From NCBI GenBank assembly GCA_963821755.1, contig CAWGEX010000003.1, positions 186,001 to 250,000 of the forward strand: a stretch of DNA of 64,000 nucleotides, in the 5' to 3' direction. This DNA is from Bog-473 sp963821755 (GTDB lineage Bacteria; Actinomycetota; Acidimicrobiia; Acidimicrobiales; RAAP-2). This document shows, piece by piece, positions 1 to 7,846 of this stretch. The notes beneath the pieces are model-generated. The model did no database searches. It had not been told where the DNA came from and worked only from the letters and a program-made list of their open reading frames with translations. The position numbers and the translations under genes are program-made. How positions within the stretch are numbered: the stretch's first letter is position 1; every line of letters starts with the position of its first letter.

Positions 1-690
1 GTTGTAGTGGATGAGGGCGTGCATCCCCTCACCCGGCGCTTCACCCATGAGCCCGATGTGTCGCTCGAACTCGATCCCGGGCGTGTCGGTGGGCACCAGG
101 AACATGGACATGCCGTGGTACACGTCGGTCTCGGTGTCGGTCAGCGCCATGACGATGAGGAAGGACGAGGTGCGCGCGTTGGACGAGAAGTACTTCCACC
201 CGTTGATCACCCACTCGTCACCGTCCCGGGTGGCGGTGGTCTCGAAGAGCGAGGGATCCGAGCCCCCCTGCGGCTCGGTCATGGAGTAACTGGAGAAGAT
301 CTCCCCGGTGAGCAGCGGCGCCAGGTAGCGCTCCTTCTGCTCATCGGTGCCGTAGTGGGCGATGATCTCAGCGTTGCCGGTGTCGGGGGCCTGGGTCCCG
401 AAGATCTGCGGGCCCCAGTTGGTCCGGCCCAGGATCTCGTTCATCAGCGACAGCTTGACCTGTCCGTAGCCCTGGCCTCCCAGTTCGGGACCGAGGTGGC
501 AGGCCCACAGCCCCCGGGCGCGCACCTGGTCCTTGAGCGGGTCGATGACGGCCCGCAGGTTGTCATCGATGGGATGGAAGGTCTTGTGCGCAAACGCCAG
601 GTCGAGCGGCTCGACCTCGTCGCGCACGAAGCCGTCCATCCAGTCGAGCTGTTCTTGGAAGGCGGGGTCGGTCGAGAATTCCCAGGACAT
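1..690 (-). CDS. Acyl-CoA dehydrogenase, N-terminal part (runs off window)
   Basis: This is the first 230 codons of an FAD-dependent acyl-CoA dehydrogenase; the rest lies beyond base 1. It begins MSWEFSTDPAFQEQLDWMDG, followed by the all-helical N-terminal domain. The substrate/FAD motif YSMTEPQGGSDPSLFETTA is near residue 130, and the middle beta domain begins with NGWKYFSSNA. The enzyme would catalyse alpha,beta-desaturation of an acyl-CoA in the cytoplasm, passing electrons to ETF. The start ATG at 688-690 fits the family length. It is transcribed in the same direction as the M20 peptidase upstream of it, 11 bp away. The acyl substrate cannot be told from this fragment. Confidence 0.92.
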   Translation of the reverse strand, partial: MSWEFSTDPAFQEQLDWMDGFVRDEVEPLDLAFAHKTFHPIDDNLRAVIDPLKDQVRARGLWACHLGPELGGQGYGQVKLSLMNEILGRTNWGPQIFGTQAPDTGNAEIIAHYGTDEQKERYLAPLLTGEIFSSYSMTEPQGGSDPSLFETTATRDGDEWVINGWKYFSSNARTSSFLIVMALTDTETDVYHGMSMFLVPTDTPGIEFERHIGLMGEAPGEGMHALIHYN

Positions 691-701
691 GGTGGGGCAA
701 G

Positions 702-2051
702 CTACTTGAGCAATTCCGCCACCGCATATGTCACGGCCTTGGCCATCGGAACGTGCAGGAACTCGTTGGGACCGTGCGCATTGGAGTGGGGGCCGAGGAC
801 CCCGAGGGCGACGATGCCGGTGTCGGGGAAGCTTTTCTGCAGATCAGCCAGGAAGGGGATGGTTCCCCCCTCGCCGAAGGACCCCGGTGGCCGCCCGAAG
901 CGGTCGACGGAGGCGCGTGTCAGCGCCGCGGTGACGTCGGGGTCGAGGGGAGGGGAGTACCACCCGTTGGCCGGCGTCTCGAGGTCGATGGTGATGTGTG
1001 CTCCCTCATCGGTGGTGATGGCCGAGATCAGGGCGTCGGCTGCCACCTGCGCATCGACGTCGGGCGGCAGGCGGAGCGAGAACTTGGCCGTGGTGTAGGG
1101 CCGCAGGACGTTGCCGCCGTCGCGCAAGGCGGGCAGACCCTCGGCGCCGGTCACTTCGAGCGCCGCCGACCAGGCCTTGGCGATGAGGCGATCGGCCGGA
1201 GAGGCGCCCAGCAGGTGGAGCCCATCCACGTTCGGGAGCCCGAGGTCCGGGAATTCGAGCGCGACCTCGGTCAGTGCGGTGGCATAGGACTCCGGTATCC
1301 CGCCGCCCCGGAGCTCGGGCAGGAGGATCTCGCCCGTGGCCTCGTCCTCGATGCGCGAGAGGATGCGGCGCAGGATCCGGAACGACGAAGGCACCAAGCC
1401 GCCCGCCGCGCCGCTGTGGACGCCCTCGGTCAGGACGTCGACCCGCACGCTGACGACGAGGTTGCCCCGCAGCGAGGAGGTGAGCCACAGCCGGTCGTAG
1501 CTGAGGCCACCGGAGTCGAGGCAGATGACCAGGCGGGGGCGTCCGATCCGATCGCCCAGATGGGCGACATAGGCCGACAGGTCGGGGCTGCCGCTCTCCT
1601 CGCTGGCCTCGATGAGGATCGTCACGCGCCCTCGGCCGCCGTCGGCCGCCAGGAGCCCGGTGACGGCGGCAAAGAGGGCATAGCCGTCGTCGGCGGTGCC
1701 GCGCCCATAGAGGAGATCCCCCTCGCGTACCGGCTCGAAGGGGGAGAGCCCGGCCCGCCACTGGCCCAGCGGGGGCTGCTTGTCCATGTGGCCGTAGATC
1801 AGGACGGGATCACCACTGCCACCGTTCTCGACCAGCAGGACCGGGGTGCGGCCGGGCAGTTGCACGATCTCGGTGGTCAGCCCGGCGTCCTGTTCCTGCG
1901 CCCACGCCCGGAGGAGCTCGGCCGCCTCGACCATGGCGCCCCGTTCGGCCCAGTCCGGGTCGAAGGCAGGGGAGAGGCAGGGAATTCGGGTGTACTCCGA
2001 AAGGGCCGGGAGGACGCGCCGCTCCCACATGTCGTCGATCATCGGCGGCAT
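702..2051 (-). CDS. M20 family metallopeptidase (dipeptidase-like)
   Basis: A 449-residue cytoplasmic zinc peptidase of the M20/ArgE/DapE/CPG2 group. Metal-site motifs are visible in order: LIYGHMDKQP (His and Asp), GRGTADDGYA, EASEESGSPD (catalytic and metal-ligand Glu pair), and LVICLDSGG. The lid domain follows from about residue 190 to 320. Length matches the M20 dipeptidase subfamily. Two in-frame ATGs occur at the start (2051 and 2042); neither has a clear ribosome binding site. It lies just upstream of the acyl-CoA dehydrogenase on the same strand and may be cotranscribed with it. The physiological peptide or N-acyl amino acid substrate is unknown. Confidence 0.9.
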   Translation of the reverse strand: MPPMIDDMWERRVLPALSEYTRIPCLSPAFDPDWAERGAMVEAAELLRAWAQEQDAGLTTEIVQLPGRTPVLLVENGGSGDPVLIYGHMDKQPPLGQWRAGLSPFEPVREGDLLYGRGTADDGYALFAAVTGLLAADGGRGRVTILIEASEESGSPDLSAYVAHLGDRIGRPRLVICLDSGGLSYDRLWLTSSLRGNLVVSVRVDVLTEGVHSGAAGGLVPSSFRILRRILSRIEDEATGEILLPELRGGGIPESYATALTEVALEFPDLGLPNVDGLHLLGASPADRLIAKAWSAALEVTGAEGLPALRDGGNVLRPYTTAKFSLRLPPDVDAQVAADALISAITTDEGAHITIDLETPANGWYSPPLDPDVTAALTRASVDRFGRPPGSFGEGGTIPFLADLQKSFPDTGIVALGVLGPHSNAHGPNEFLHVPMAKAVTYAVAELLK

Positions 2052-2147
2052 GCTACGACGGCCGACTCGCCGGGCCGGTCAGGACCGACCGGGCGTGCCG
2101 GGAAGCGGCGCGGTCTCGGCTCACCTCGTCCAGCGCTCCGGGGACAC

Positions 2148-2615
2148 CTAGGCGGTGACGGTTGCGGCCAGGCGCTCCAACGACTTGGTCATGGATTCGG
2201 CGGTGGCGGCGGCCACCTTGTCCGTGGCCAGGAACAGTCTCTGCTTGTCCTCCGAGACGTCCCAACTTTCGGTCACCCTGGTGCCGTCCGCTATGGGCTC
2301 GAACTCATAGCGCCAGATACGGCCGCCGATGAGGCGGCCCAGTGGACCCGACAGGACGGTCTTCCAGGCAATGCGCTTCTCCGGTTCGAACTCGATCACC
2401 GTGTTGGACATGGTGTAGGGCACACCCATCTTCATCTTCATGCCGAACGTCGAGCCGAGGGACAGTTGGTGGGGGAGACGGGGACCGGCCTTCAATTTCA
2501 CCAAGGCGCCGGAACCATCGATCTCGGGGTGACGGCCGGCGTCGGCCACCACGGCGAAGAGCTCTGCGGCGGGGGCGTCAATCACTCGGCTGACGCTGAC
2601 AACGTGGCCCTCCAT
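2148..2615 (-). CDS. SRPBCC/polyketide cyclase-like protein
   Basis: A small (155 aa) helix-grip-fold protein. The opening MEGHVVSVSRVIDAPAAELF is the typical first strand and 'APAxxLF' turn of the SRPBCC/START-like superfamily, and the C-terminus carries the long amphipathic helix (MTKSLERLAA). Such proteins bind hydrophobic ligands; many actinobacterial members have no known substrate. The ATG at 2613-2615 is preferred over an upstream TTG because GGAGG lies about 7 bp ahead of it. It is divergent from the ArsC-like gene, with only 42 bp between the two starts. Confidence 0.8.
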   Translation of the reverse strand: MEGHVVSVSRVIDAPAAELFAVVADAGRHPEIDGSGALVKLKAGPRLPHQLSLGSTFGMKMKMGVPYTMSNTVIEFEPEKRIAWKTVLSGPLGRLIGGRIWRYEFEPIADGTRVTESWDVSEDKQRLFLATDKVAAATAESMTKSLERLAATVTA

Positions 2616-2644
2616 GTACTCTGCCTCCAAGGCGTGACTGTCCC

Positions 2645-2650
2645 TACACT
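2645..2650 (+). promoter_or_regulatory. Probable -10 element of a leaderless promoter
   Basis: TACACT lies 7 bp before the ATG of the ArsC-like gene, and no Shine-Dalgarno sequence is present. This is the spacing expected when transcription starts at or next to the start codon. No good -35 is visible. Inferred only. Confidence 0.4.
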
Positions 2651-2657
2651 TCGGGAC

Positions 2658-3011
2658 ATGGACGACGTGACCATGTATTTCAACCCGCAGTGCTCAAAGT
2701 GTCGCACGGCCCAGGGCCTGATGGAGGACGAAGGCATCGAAGCGGAGATCGTCGAATACCTGGATCAGCCGCCTACCGTGGCGGCACTTCGCATCCTGAT
2801 GGCCCAACTTGGCGTCACCGATCCGCGGTTGATGATGCGCACCGGGGAGCAGGCCTACGCCACTTTGGGGTTGGCTGACCGGTCAGGCGATGACCTCCTG
2901 GCGGCCATGGTCGACCATCCGATCCTGCTGGAACGACCCATCGTGGTCTACCGCGATCGGGCCGTGATCGCCCGCCCGCCCGAGCGGTTGTTCGAGTTGC
3001 TCAGTCCTTGA
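2658..3011 (+). CDS. ArsC/Spx-family arsenate reductase-like protein
   Basis: A 117-residue thioredoxin-fold protein of the ArsC family. The N-terminal strand leads into MYFNPQCSKCRTAQGLMED, placing the reactive Cys at residue 10 with a second Cys at 13 (CxxC). The family's later motif LLERPIVVYRDRAVIARPPE is present; its Arg helps bind arsenate in true ArsC. Family length is normal. The CxxC arrangement also occurs in ArsC-like proteins of unassigned redox role, and no arsenic genes are nearby, so arsenate as substrate is uncertain. The start has a -10-like TACACT 7 bp upstream and may be leaderless. The stop codon lies inside a 17-bp tandem repeat. Confidence 0.85.
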   Translation: MDDVTMYFNPQCSKCRTAQGLMEDEGIEAEIVEYLDQPPTVAALRILMAQLGVTDPRLMMRTGEQAYATLGLADRSGDDLLAAMVDHPILLERPIVVYRDRAVIARPPERLFELLSP

Positions 3012-3066
3012 CACCGCTCAGTCCTTGACACGGCTCGGGCCTTGACCCAGCTCAGTCCTTGATGGC
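2999..3066. repeat. Four 17-bp tandem repeats spanning two convergent stop codons
   Basis: Four copies with unit gctcagtccttgacacc start at 2999, 3016, 3033 and 3050; the third and fourth are diverged. Each unit has a TGA on the plus strand. Units 1, 2 and 4 also read as TGA on the minus strand (tca), while unit 3 does not. The plus-strand ArsC-like gene stops in unit 1 and the minus-strand DUF2237 gene stops in unit 4. Confidence 0.9.
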
Positions 3067-3414
3067 GTATTGGGCCAGGTCGCCCAGTTCGACCCACTCC
3101 AGGGTCGAGGCGTGGGTCGACTCCAGGACGACCGGTGGGGCCATGCCGGCCTCGAAGGCTTCTTGCCAGCGCGAGGCGCAGAGACACCACTGATCACCGG
3201 GTTGCACCCCGTCGAAGCCGTGTTGGGGCTGCGGGGTGGAGAGATCGTTGCCGACCGAGGCGGAGAAGGACAAGAACTCAACGGTGGCCCGGATGCACAC
3301 CGTGTGGACGCCGTAGTCCTCGGCGCCGGTCGAGCAGCATCCGTCCCGGTAGAAACCGGTCAGAGGGTTGTAGCTGCAGGGCTGGAGTTCGGTGCCGATG
3401 ACGTTCTGGGCCAT
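3052..3414 (-). CDS. DUF2237 family protein
   Basis: A 120-residue cysteine-containing protein matching the DUF2237 family, which has no assigned function. Recognisable blocks are NVIGTELQPCSYNPLTGFYR near the start, then DGCCSTGAEDYGVHTVC, and DQWCLCASRWQEAFEAGMAP in the middle. The ATG at 3412-3414 gives the usual length. It is convergent with the ArsC-like gene and its stop falls in the tandem repeat between them. The nitroreductase lies upstream on the same strand with a 41-bp gap, so the two may share a transcript. Confidence 0.85.
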   Translation of the reverse strand: MAQNVIGTELQPCSYNPLTGFYRDGCCSTGAEDYGVHTVCIRATVEFLSFSASVGNDLSTPQPQHGFDGVQPGDQWCLCASRWQEAFEAGMAPPVVLESTHASTLEWVELGDLAQYAIKD

Positions 3415-3455
3415 GGCCTATTTGACCACGGGTGAGGCGAGACGGGTGGCCGGGG

Positions 3456-4148
3456 TCAGCCGCCGGGCAGTGGTGGCCCCAGGTAGCGGTCGATCCAGGC
3501 GAAGTCCTCCACCGGACGCCGCCGCAGCCGACCGGCTGCCGTCACCGGGCGGCCCAACACGACGAGCGCCGCCACGGCACAGGTCTCGGGGACTTCGAAC
3601 AGGGCCCGGACGTCATCCTCCCGGCGTACGGCAATGGTGGTCATGACCCCGGCCAGGCCCTCGGCCCGGGCCGCCAACAGGAGGCTCCAGACGAAGGGGT
3701 AGATGGAGGCGCCACCGGCGAAGGTGTAGCGGGGAAGGTCACGGTCCACCGCGGCCAGAGCCGAGAGGTCGGCCAGGACGAGGAGGAGGGCGGGAGCGGT
3801 ATCGAGCGACTCGGCGAACCCGGGTGGGCCGGCGGCCGCCGCTTCGGCGTAGGCGGGCTCCTGAGCCAGCGCCGCCGCCTCGGCCTCCCGGTCGGAGAGG
3901 GGGGCCCAGGGTACGAGGCCCGCGCTGGCCAGCGCCAGGTACTTGTACCAGTCCGCCAGGTAGAGGTCACGCAGCCGGCGTCGCCGGTCCGGGTCCTTGA
4001 CCACGATGACACGCCAGCCCTGGCGGTTGCCGCCGCTGGGGGCGAAGCGGGCCGTATCGAGCAGCCGGTGCAACACGGCATCGTCGATGGGCTCGGGATG
4101 GAAGTTCCGGACCGCACCGGTGGTTCTCAACGTCTCGTTCAGGTCCAT
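3456..4148 (-). CDS. Nitroreductase family protein
   Basis: A 230-residue FMN-dependent oxidoreductase of the nitroreductase fold. The N-terminal TTGAVRNFHPEPIDDAVLHR has the FMN-phosphate Arg of the family (usually 'R.F'), followed by ARFAPSGGNRQGWRVIVVKD, a characteristic FMN-binding segment. The C-terminal part has the GLAGVMTTIA and VLGRPV blocks. These enzymes reduce nitroaromatics, quinones or related electron acceptors with NAD(P)H; the natural substrate is not predictable here. It starts 89 bp from the divergent nitronate monooxygenase, another FMN enzyme. Confidence 0.88.
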   Translation of the reverse strand: MDLNETLRTTGAVRNFHPEPIDDAVLHRLLDTARFAPSGGNRQGWRVIVVKDPDRRRRLRDLYLADWYKYLALASAGLVPWAPLSDREAEAAALAQEPAYAEAAAAGPPGFAESLDTAPALLLVLADLSALAAVDRDLPRYTFAGGASIYPFVWSLLLAARAEGLAGVMTTIAVRREDDVRALFEVPETCAVAALVVLGRPVTAAGRLRRRPVEDFAWIDRYLGPPLPGG

Positions 4149-4237
4149 GGCACGACGGTAGTGGGGCGCGGCGGGACGCCGGACCCCGGACGCCGCGTCG
4201 GGCAGCCCGGGTGCTTCGCTGTGTCCATACTGTGTCC

Positions 4238-5314
4238 ATGACCGCGGCGGATCAGATCCGTGCCCTCAGCCGCTGGCCCATCGTGGTCTCGCCCATGGCC
4301 GGGGGACCGACGGGGCCCGCCCTCGTCATTGCTGCCGCCCGAGCCGGTGCCCTGCCCTTCTTGGCCGCCGGCAACAAGACACCGACGGCGATGGTGGCGG
4401 AGATGGACGCAGTGCGCGGGGCCACCGACGAGGCGTTCGGGGTGAACGTGTTCGTGCCCGGGAAGCCGACGGAGGATGCGGCAGCACTGACCGCGTATCT
4501 CGGGTCGCTGGAGGCCGAAGCAGCGGCGCTGGGGACGGAGCTGGGTGCCGCGGCGTGGGACGACGACGGATTCGACGAGAAGCTCGAGCGCCTGCTGGTC
4601 GACCCTCCTCCCATAGTGAGCTTCACCTTCGGCTGCCCGCCGTCCGACGCCGTGCGGGAGTTCCGGTCGAAGGGCGTGGTGGTGGTCATCACGGTGTCGA
4701 CGCCCGACGAGGCAGCGTTGGCGTTGCGGGCCGGCGCCGACTCCCTCTGCCTGCAAGGGTCAGAAGCGGGAGGGCATCGAGCGGCCTTCGTCAACGGGGA
4801 CGGTGCCGATCAGGACTACCCGCTCCTCGAGTTGCTGTCCCGGGTGCGAGGGCAGACCGACGTGCCCTTGATCGCCGCCGGGGGCATCGCTGGACCCGAC
4901 GACGTGGCGACCGTGCTGGCGGCCGGAGCCGTAGCGGCGCAAGCGGGCACGGCCTTTCTCCGTTGCTCCGAGAGCGGGGCCAACCCGGCCTACCAGCGCG
5001 CCCTGGCCGATTCCCGGTTCACCTCGACCGCCATCACCCGCGCCTTCAGTGGCCGACGGGCGCGCGGCCTGGTCAACCGGTTCATGCGGGAGCACGAGGG
5101 GGCGCCCAGGGCGTATCCCGAGATCAACAACGCCACCCGGTCGCTGCGGGCCGCCTCGGCGGCCTCGGGCGATCCGGACCACATGAGTTTGTACGCCGGC
5201 GTGAATTTCCGCCGGGCCGAAGCACGCCGGGCCGGCGAGATCATTGCGGAGTTGGCTGCCGGCGTGGACGGGCCGGGGGGCCCGGGGGGCCCGGGGGATG
5301 AGCAATCGGCGTGA
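4238..5314 (+). CDS. Nitronate monooxygenase (NMO/2-nitropropane dioxygenase family)
   Basis: A 358-residue TIM-barrel FMN enzyme. Visible family blocks are PIVVSPMAGGPTGPALVIAA at the N-terminus, FTFGCPP, CLQGSEAGGHRA (conserved substrate/FMN loop), LIAAGGIAGPDDVATVLAAG, and GTAFLRCSESG. It oxidises alkyl nitronates using molecular oxygen in known members, a detoxification role. The ATG at 4238 gives the right first strand; it is preceded by a 10-bp direct repeat (ctgtgtccat) and no clear ribosome binding site. The C-terminus ends in a Gly/Pro run encoded by repeated ggcccgggg units and overlaps the next gene by 17 bp. A paralogue lies at 34.1-35.1 kb. Confidence 0.88.
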   Translation: MTAADQIRALSRWPIVVSPMAGGPTGPALVIAAARAGALPFLAAGNKTPTAMVAEMDAVRGATDEAFGVNVFVPGKPTEDAAALTAYLGSLEAEAAALGTELGAAAWDDDGFDEKLERLLVDPPPIVSFTFGCPPSDAVREFRSKGVVVVITVSTPDEAALALRAGADSLCLQGSEAGGHRAAFVNGDGADQDYPLLELLSRVRGQTDVPLIAAGGIAGPDDVATVLAAGAVAAQAGTAFLRCSESGANPAYQRALADSRFTSTAITRAFSGRRARGLVNRFMREHEGAPRAYPEINNATRSLRAASAASGDPDHMSLYAGVNFRRAEARRAGEIIAELAAGVDGPGGPGGPGDEQSA

Positions 5315-5786
5315 AGTGCAGACGTTCGAATTCAGGCCGCCGGACAACGACCGGGTGGCCGGATTCCTGCGCCTGGTGACCGAGGCCGGCCAGGGCTGGA
5401 TCAACCTCATGCCCGGCGTGGCGTCCGACGAGGCCCAGAGTACGACCGTGTCTGCGGGGGTGTTCGCCCTCTTCGGCAACCGTCAGGCCCCGGTGACGAT
5501 GTGCACCCTCATGCCGGCGAGCCTGAGCAAGCAGGCCTTCGACGGCGTGACCATCGGCGTGCTCCACCCGACCGGGAACAAAGTGGTGGCCCGCCTGGCC
5601 GAGGCCGGAGTCCCGATGCCCGACGGCTGGGTGGTGCGTCAGGACCACAACCGGCGGGGCCTGGTGGTGAGGGCCCTTCGGGGCGCGCCCGAGAGCGAGA
5701 TCATCGAGTGGAGCGTCCGAGCCGGGGCCGCGCTGTGTCGGGAGGAATTGACCGGGGAGTGGCAGGCCGTGGTCTACCTTCCCTAG
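5298..5786 (+). CDS. Conserved-looking protein of unknown function (162 aa)
   Basis: Not recognised. The frame reads as a compact soluble protein with two similar hydrophobic core stretches (around VSAGVFALFG and GVTIGVLHPTGNKVVARL) and no signal peptide or membrane segment. The ATG at 5298 sits inside the 3' end of the nitronate monooxygenase gene (17-bp overlap), and the stop is followed immediately by the GTG of the phosphotransferase. It is therefore probably the middle gene of a three-gene operon. Codon use matches its neighbours. A role linked to the flanking FMN enzyme or kinase is possible but only guessed from position. Confidence 0.7.
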   Translation: MSNRREVQTFEFRPPDNDRVAGFLRLVTEAGQGWINLMPGVASDEAQSTTVSAGVFALFGNRQAPVTMCTLMPASLSKQAFDGVTIGVLHPTGNKVVARLAEAGVPMPDGWVVRQDHNRRGLVVRALRGAPESEIIEWSVRAGAALCREELTGEWQAVVYLP

Positions 5787-6867
5787 GTGGCCACCGGAGC
5801 GCAGCGCGATCAGAACGAGCTGCGCGAGGGCGTGGCCCGCTGGGTCCGGGACCACGGCGACCTCGTGCCGGGCCGGACCGAAGATGGTCGGCCGCTCGAG
5901 GTCACCGGCGTGGTCCACGCCGTCTGGCGGCATGGCCAATGAGACCGTCATGGTGGAACTGGGAAGGGGACATCCCGGGATGGTGCTGCGCCTGCCACCA
6001 CTCGAGCCGACGTTTCCCGGGACTGACCTCTCCGCTCAGGCCGCGGTCCAGAACGCGGTGGCGGCCGCGGGGATCCCCGCGCCCGCTCCGACGGTGTTCG
6101 TGAGCGACCTCCGCTGGATCGGGACACCCTTCCTGGTGATGCCCAGGGTCAGTGGGTTCATCCCCGGGCCGGCACCGGTGTTCGACCCGTTGATCACCGG
6201 CGCGTCACCTGAGCGGCAGCGGTGCTACGTCGACGGTCTCCTCGACACGCTGGCGGCGGTCCACGCCGTGGACTGGCAGGCCACCGGGATCGGCCCGCTG
6301 TTGCCGGGACCGACGCTGGACGGGGCGCTGGATCATTGGACGAGGTATGTCGAATGGGCCGGCGAGGGTGCACCGCTGCCGGTGCTGGGCGCTGCGCTGT
6401 CCTGGTGTCGCCGGCATCAGCCCCCGGCCCACGTGAGCGATGCCGTGGGCGATGACTTGGCGCTCGTCTGGGGGGATCCCCGGCTCGGCAATCTGGTCTT
6501 TGACGAGGCCGGTGTGGTGCACGCCGTCCTGGATTGGGACCTGGCCGCCATCGGGCCCCCCGAGATGGACCTGGGGTGGTACTTCGGCCTGGAGTTCATG
6601 ATGGACCGGCTCTTCGGGCAACGGGTGCCCGGTTTCCCCGAGCGCGCTGAGGCGGTCGAGACCTACCAGCAACGCAGTGGTCACACCGTGAGCGACTTGG
6701 CCTGGCACGAGGTGTTCGCCTTGGTGCGCGCCCTGGCCATCAATGACCGGCACCAACGGATTGCCGCCACGCAGAGGCAGCGAACGACCGGAGGAGGTCG
6801 GCCCGATCGCCGGACGGAGAATCCGATGATCGAGATTCTCTCGGCCCGCATCGACGCCGTCGAGTAG
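5787..6867 (+). CDS. Aminoglycoside phosphotransferase-family kinase (frameshift near 5925)
   Basis: Kinase-fold protein of the APH/choline kinase superfamily, close to the 'acyl-CoA dehydrogenase-associated' phosphotransferases. The N-terminal part starts with GTG at 5787 (AQRDQNELREGVARWVRDHG) in one frame. The rest, from SGGMANETVMVELGRGHPGM onward, is in the next frame, so one base must be gained or lost near 5925. The catalytic loop (VWGDPRLGNLVFDE, where the His of the usual HGD is Trp) and the metal motif VLDWDLAAIGPPEMDLGWY are clear. The substrate is unknown. It directly follows the 162-residue gene. An N-terminally shorter protein from an internal ATG is possible but would lack the first strand. 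Confidence 0.8.
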
Positions 6868-7028
6868 CGGCGGCCGCGTCACCTGCCTCGTCTTGGCCGG
6901 ACGGTGGCGGTTCGTAGGAGGGTTGGGAGCGGTGCGTGCCGGTTGTGTGCCCGGTTGAGGCGTCGGCGCGCTGGCATGGCCGGGTTGGTGTGGGCCGGAT
7001 CGGTCAGGGTCGGTGTGGAGTGGGCCAG

Positions 7029-7034
7029 TACATT
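7029..7034 (+). promoter_or_regulatory. Probable -10 element of a leaderless promoter
   Basis: TACATT lies 7 bp before the GTG chosen for the methyltransferase. No Shine-Dalgarno sequence lies between them. Its use as a promoter is inferred from sequence and spacing. Confidence 0.35.
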
Positions 7035-7041
7035 GTGGTCC

Positions 7042-7815
7042 GTGCGACAAGACGAGCAGACCCGGACGCGGAGCAAATCCTTCGGAGAGATTGCGACCGA
7101 CTACGACCGCTTTCGACCTGGACCGCCAGATGAGGCGGTCGAATGGCTGCTGCCGCCGCGGGCTGTCGACGTGCTCGAGCTCGGTGCAGGAACCGGAGGA
7201 CTCACCCGTCAACTTGTTCGGCGCGTGTCCCACGTCCGGGCGGTGGAGCCCGACGATCGGATGCGGGCCGTGCTGGCCGACCGCGTGCCACGAGCGGAAG
7301 TGGTGGCTGGCCGGGCGGAGGAAATTCCGGCCGACGACGGCTCGTTCGACGCGGTGATGGTCGCCTCGGCCTGGCACTGGGTCGACGAGGAGCGGGCGGT
7401 GCCTGAAGTGGCTCGCGTGCTGCGCCCCGGTGGGTGGCTTTCGCTGCTGTGGAGCGGGCCCGATCGCACGATCGACTGGGTCAGGGCGATCTTCGCGGGA
7501 GGCCGGACCCTGAGTGCCGAACGCATCGAGGCGTGGGACGCCCGACGCCGTGAACGGCACACCGTGAATCTTGGCCCAGAGAGCCCCTTCACCGAACCCG
7601 AGCGGCGAAGGTTCAGCTGGGCCATGCCCATGACGCGGGCGGAGATATTGGGCTTGGTCGGCACCTACAGCGTGGCCATCACGATGAGTGCGGCGGCGCG
7701 GGAGGAACACGTTGCCTCGATATCTCGGCACCTCGACACCCACACGGCTCTGGCCTCAGACGGAACACTGGAGATGCCGATGCGCTGCCTGTGCTGGCGA
7801 GCGGCACTGCGCTGA
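7042..7815 (+). CDS. Class I SAM-dependent methyltransferase
   Basis: A 257-residue methyltransferase of the UbiE/Methyltransf_11 type. Motif I is VLELGAGTGGLTRQLV (near residue 47), the acidic residue ending strand 2 is in VRAVEPDDRMRAVL, and motif II/post-motif regions are DGSFDAVMVASAWHWVD and VARVLRPGGWLSLLW. This 'SxWHW' form is common in actinobacterial methyltransferases of unknown substrate. The GTG at 7042 starts just before SKSFGEIATDYDRFRP, the normal family opening; the frame is open further upstream but that part is low-complexity and arginine-rich. It is convergent with the lipocalin-like gene. Confidence 0.88.
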   Translation: MRQDEQTRTRSKSFGEIATDYDRFRPGPPDEAVEWLLPPRAVDVLELGAGTGGLTRQLVRRVSHVRAVEPDDRMRAVLADRVPRAEVVAGRAEEIPADDGSFDAVMVASAWHWVDEERAVPEVARVLRPGGWLSLLWSGPDRTIDWVRAIFAGGRTLSAERIEAWDARRRERHTVNLGPESPFTEPERRRFSWAMPMTRAEILGLVGTYSVAITMSAAAREEHVASISRHLDTHTALASDGTLEMPMRCLCWRAALR

Positions 7816-7846
7816 CCTCGGTCACCACGAGGGTGACCCGCTCGGC

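Noticed and set aside
7..3011. Long plus-strand open frames across the acyl-CoA dehydrogenase and M20 peptidase region
   Set aside because: They lie antisense to genes with clear family motifs and read as Gly/Arg/Pro-rich sequence without domains; only the ArsC-like end is real.
6205..7743. 512-codon minus-strand open frame across the phosphotransferase and methyltransferase
   Set aside because: Antisense to two recognised genes; composition is typical of shadow frames in GC-rich DNA.
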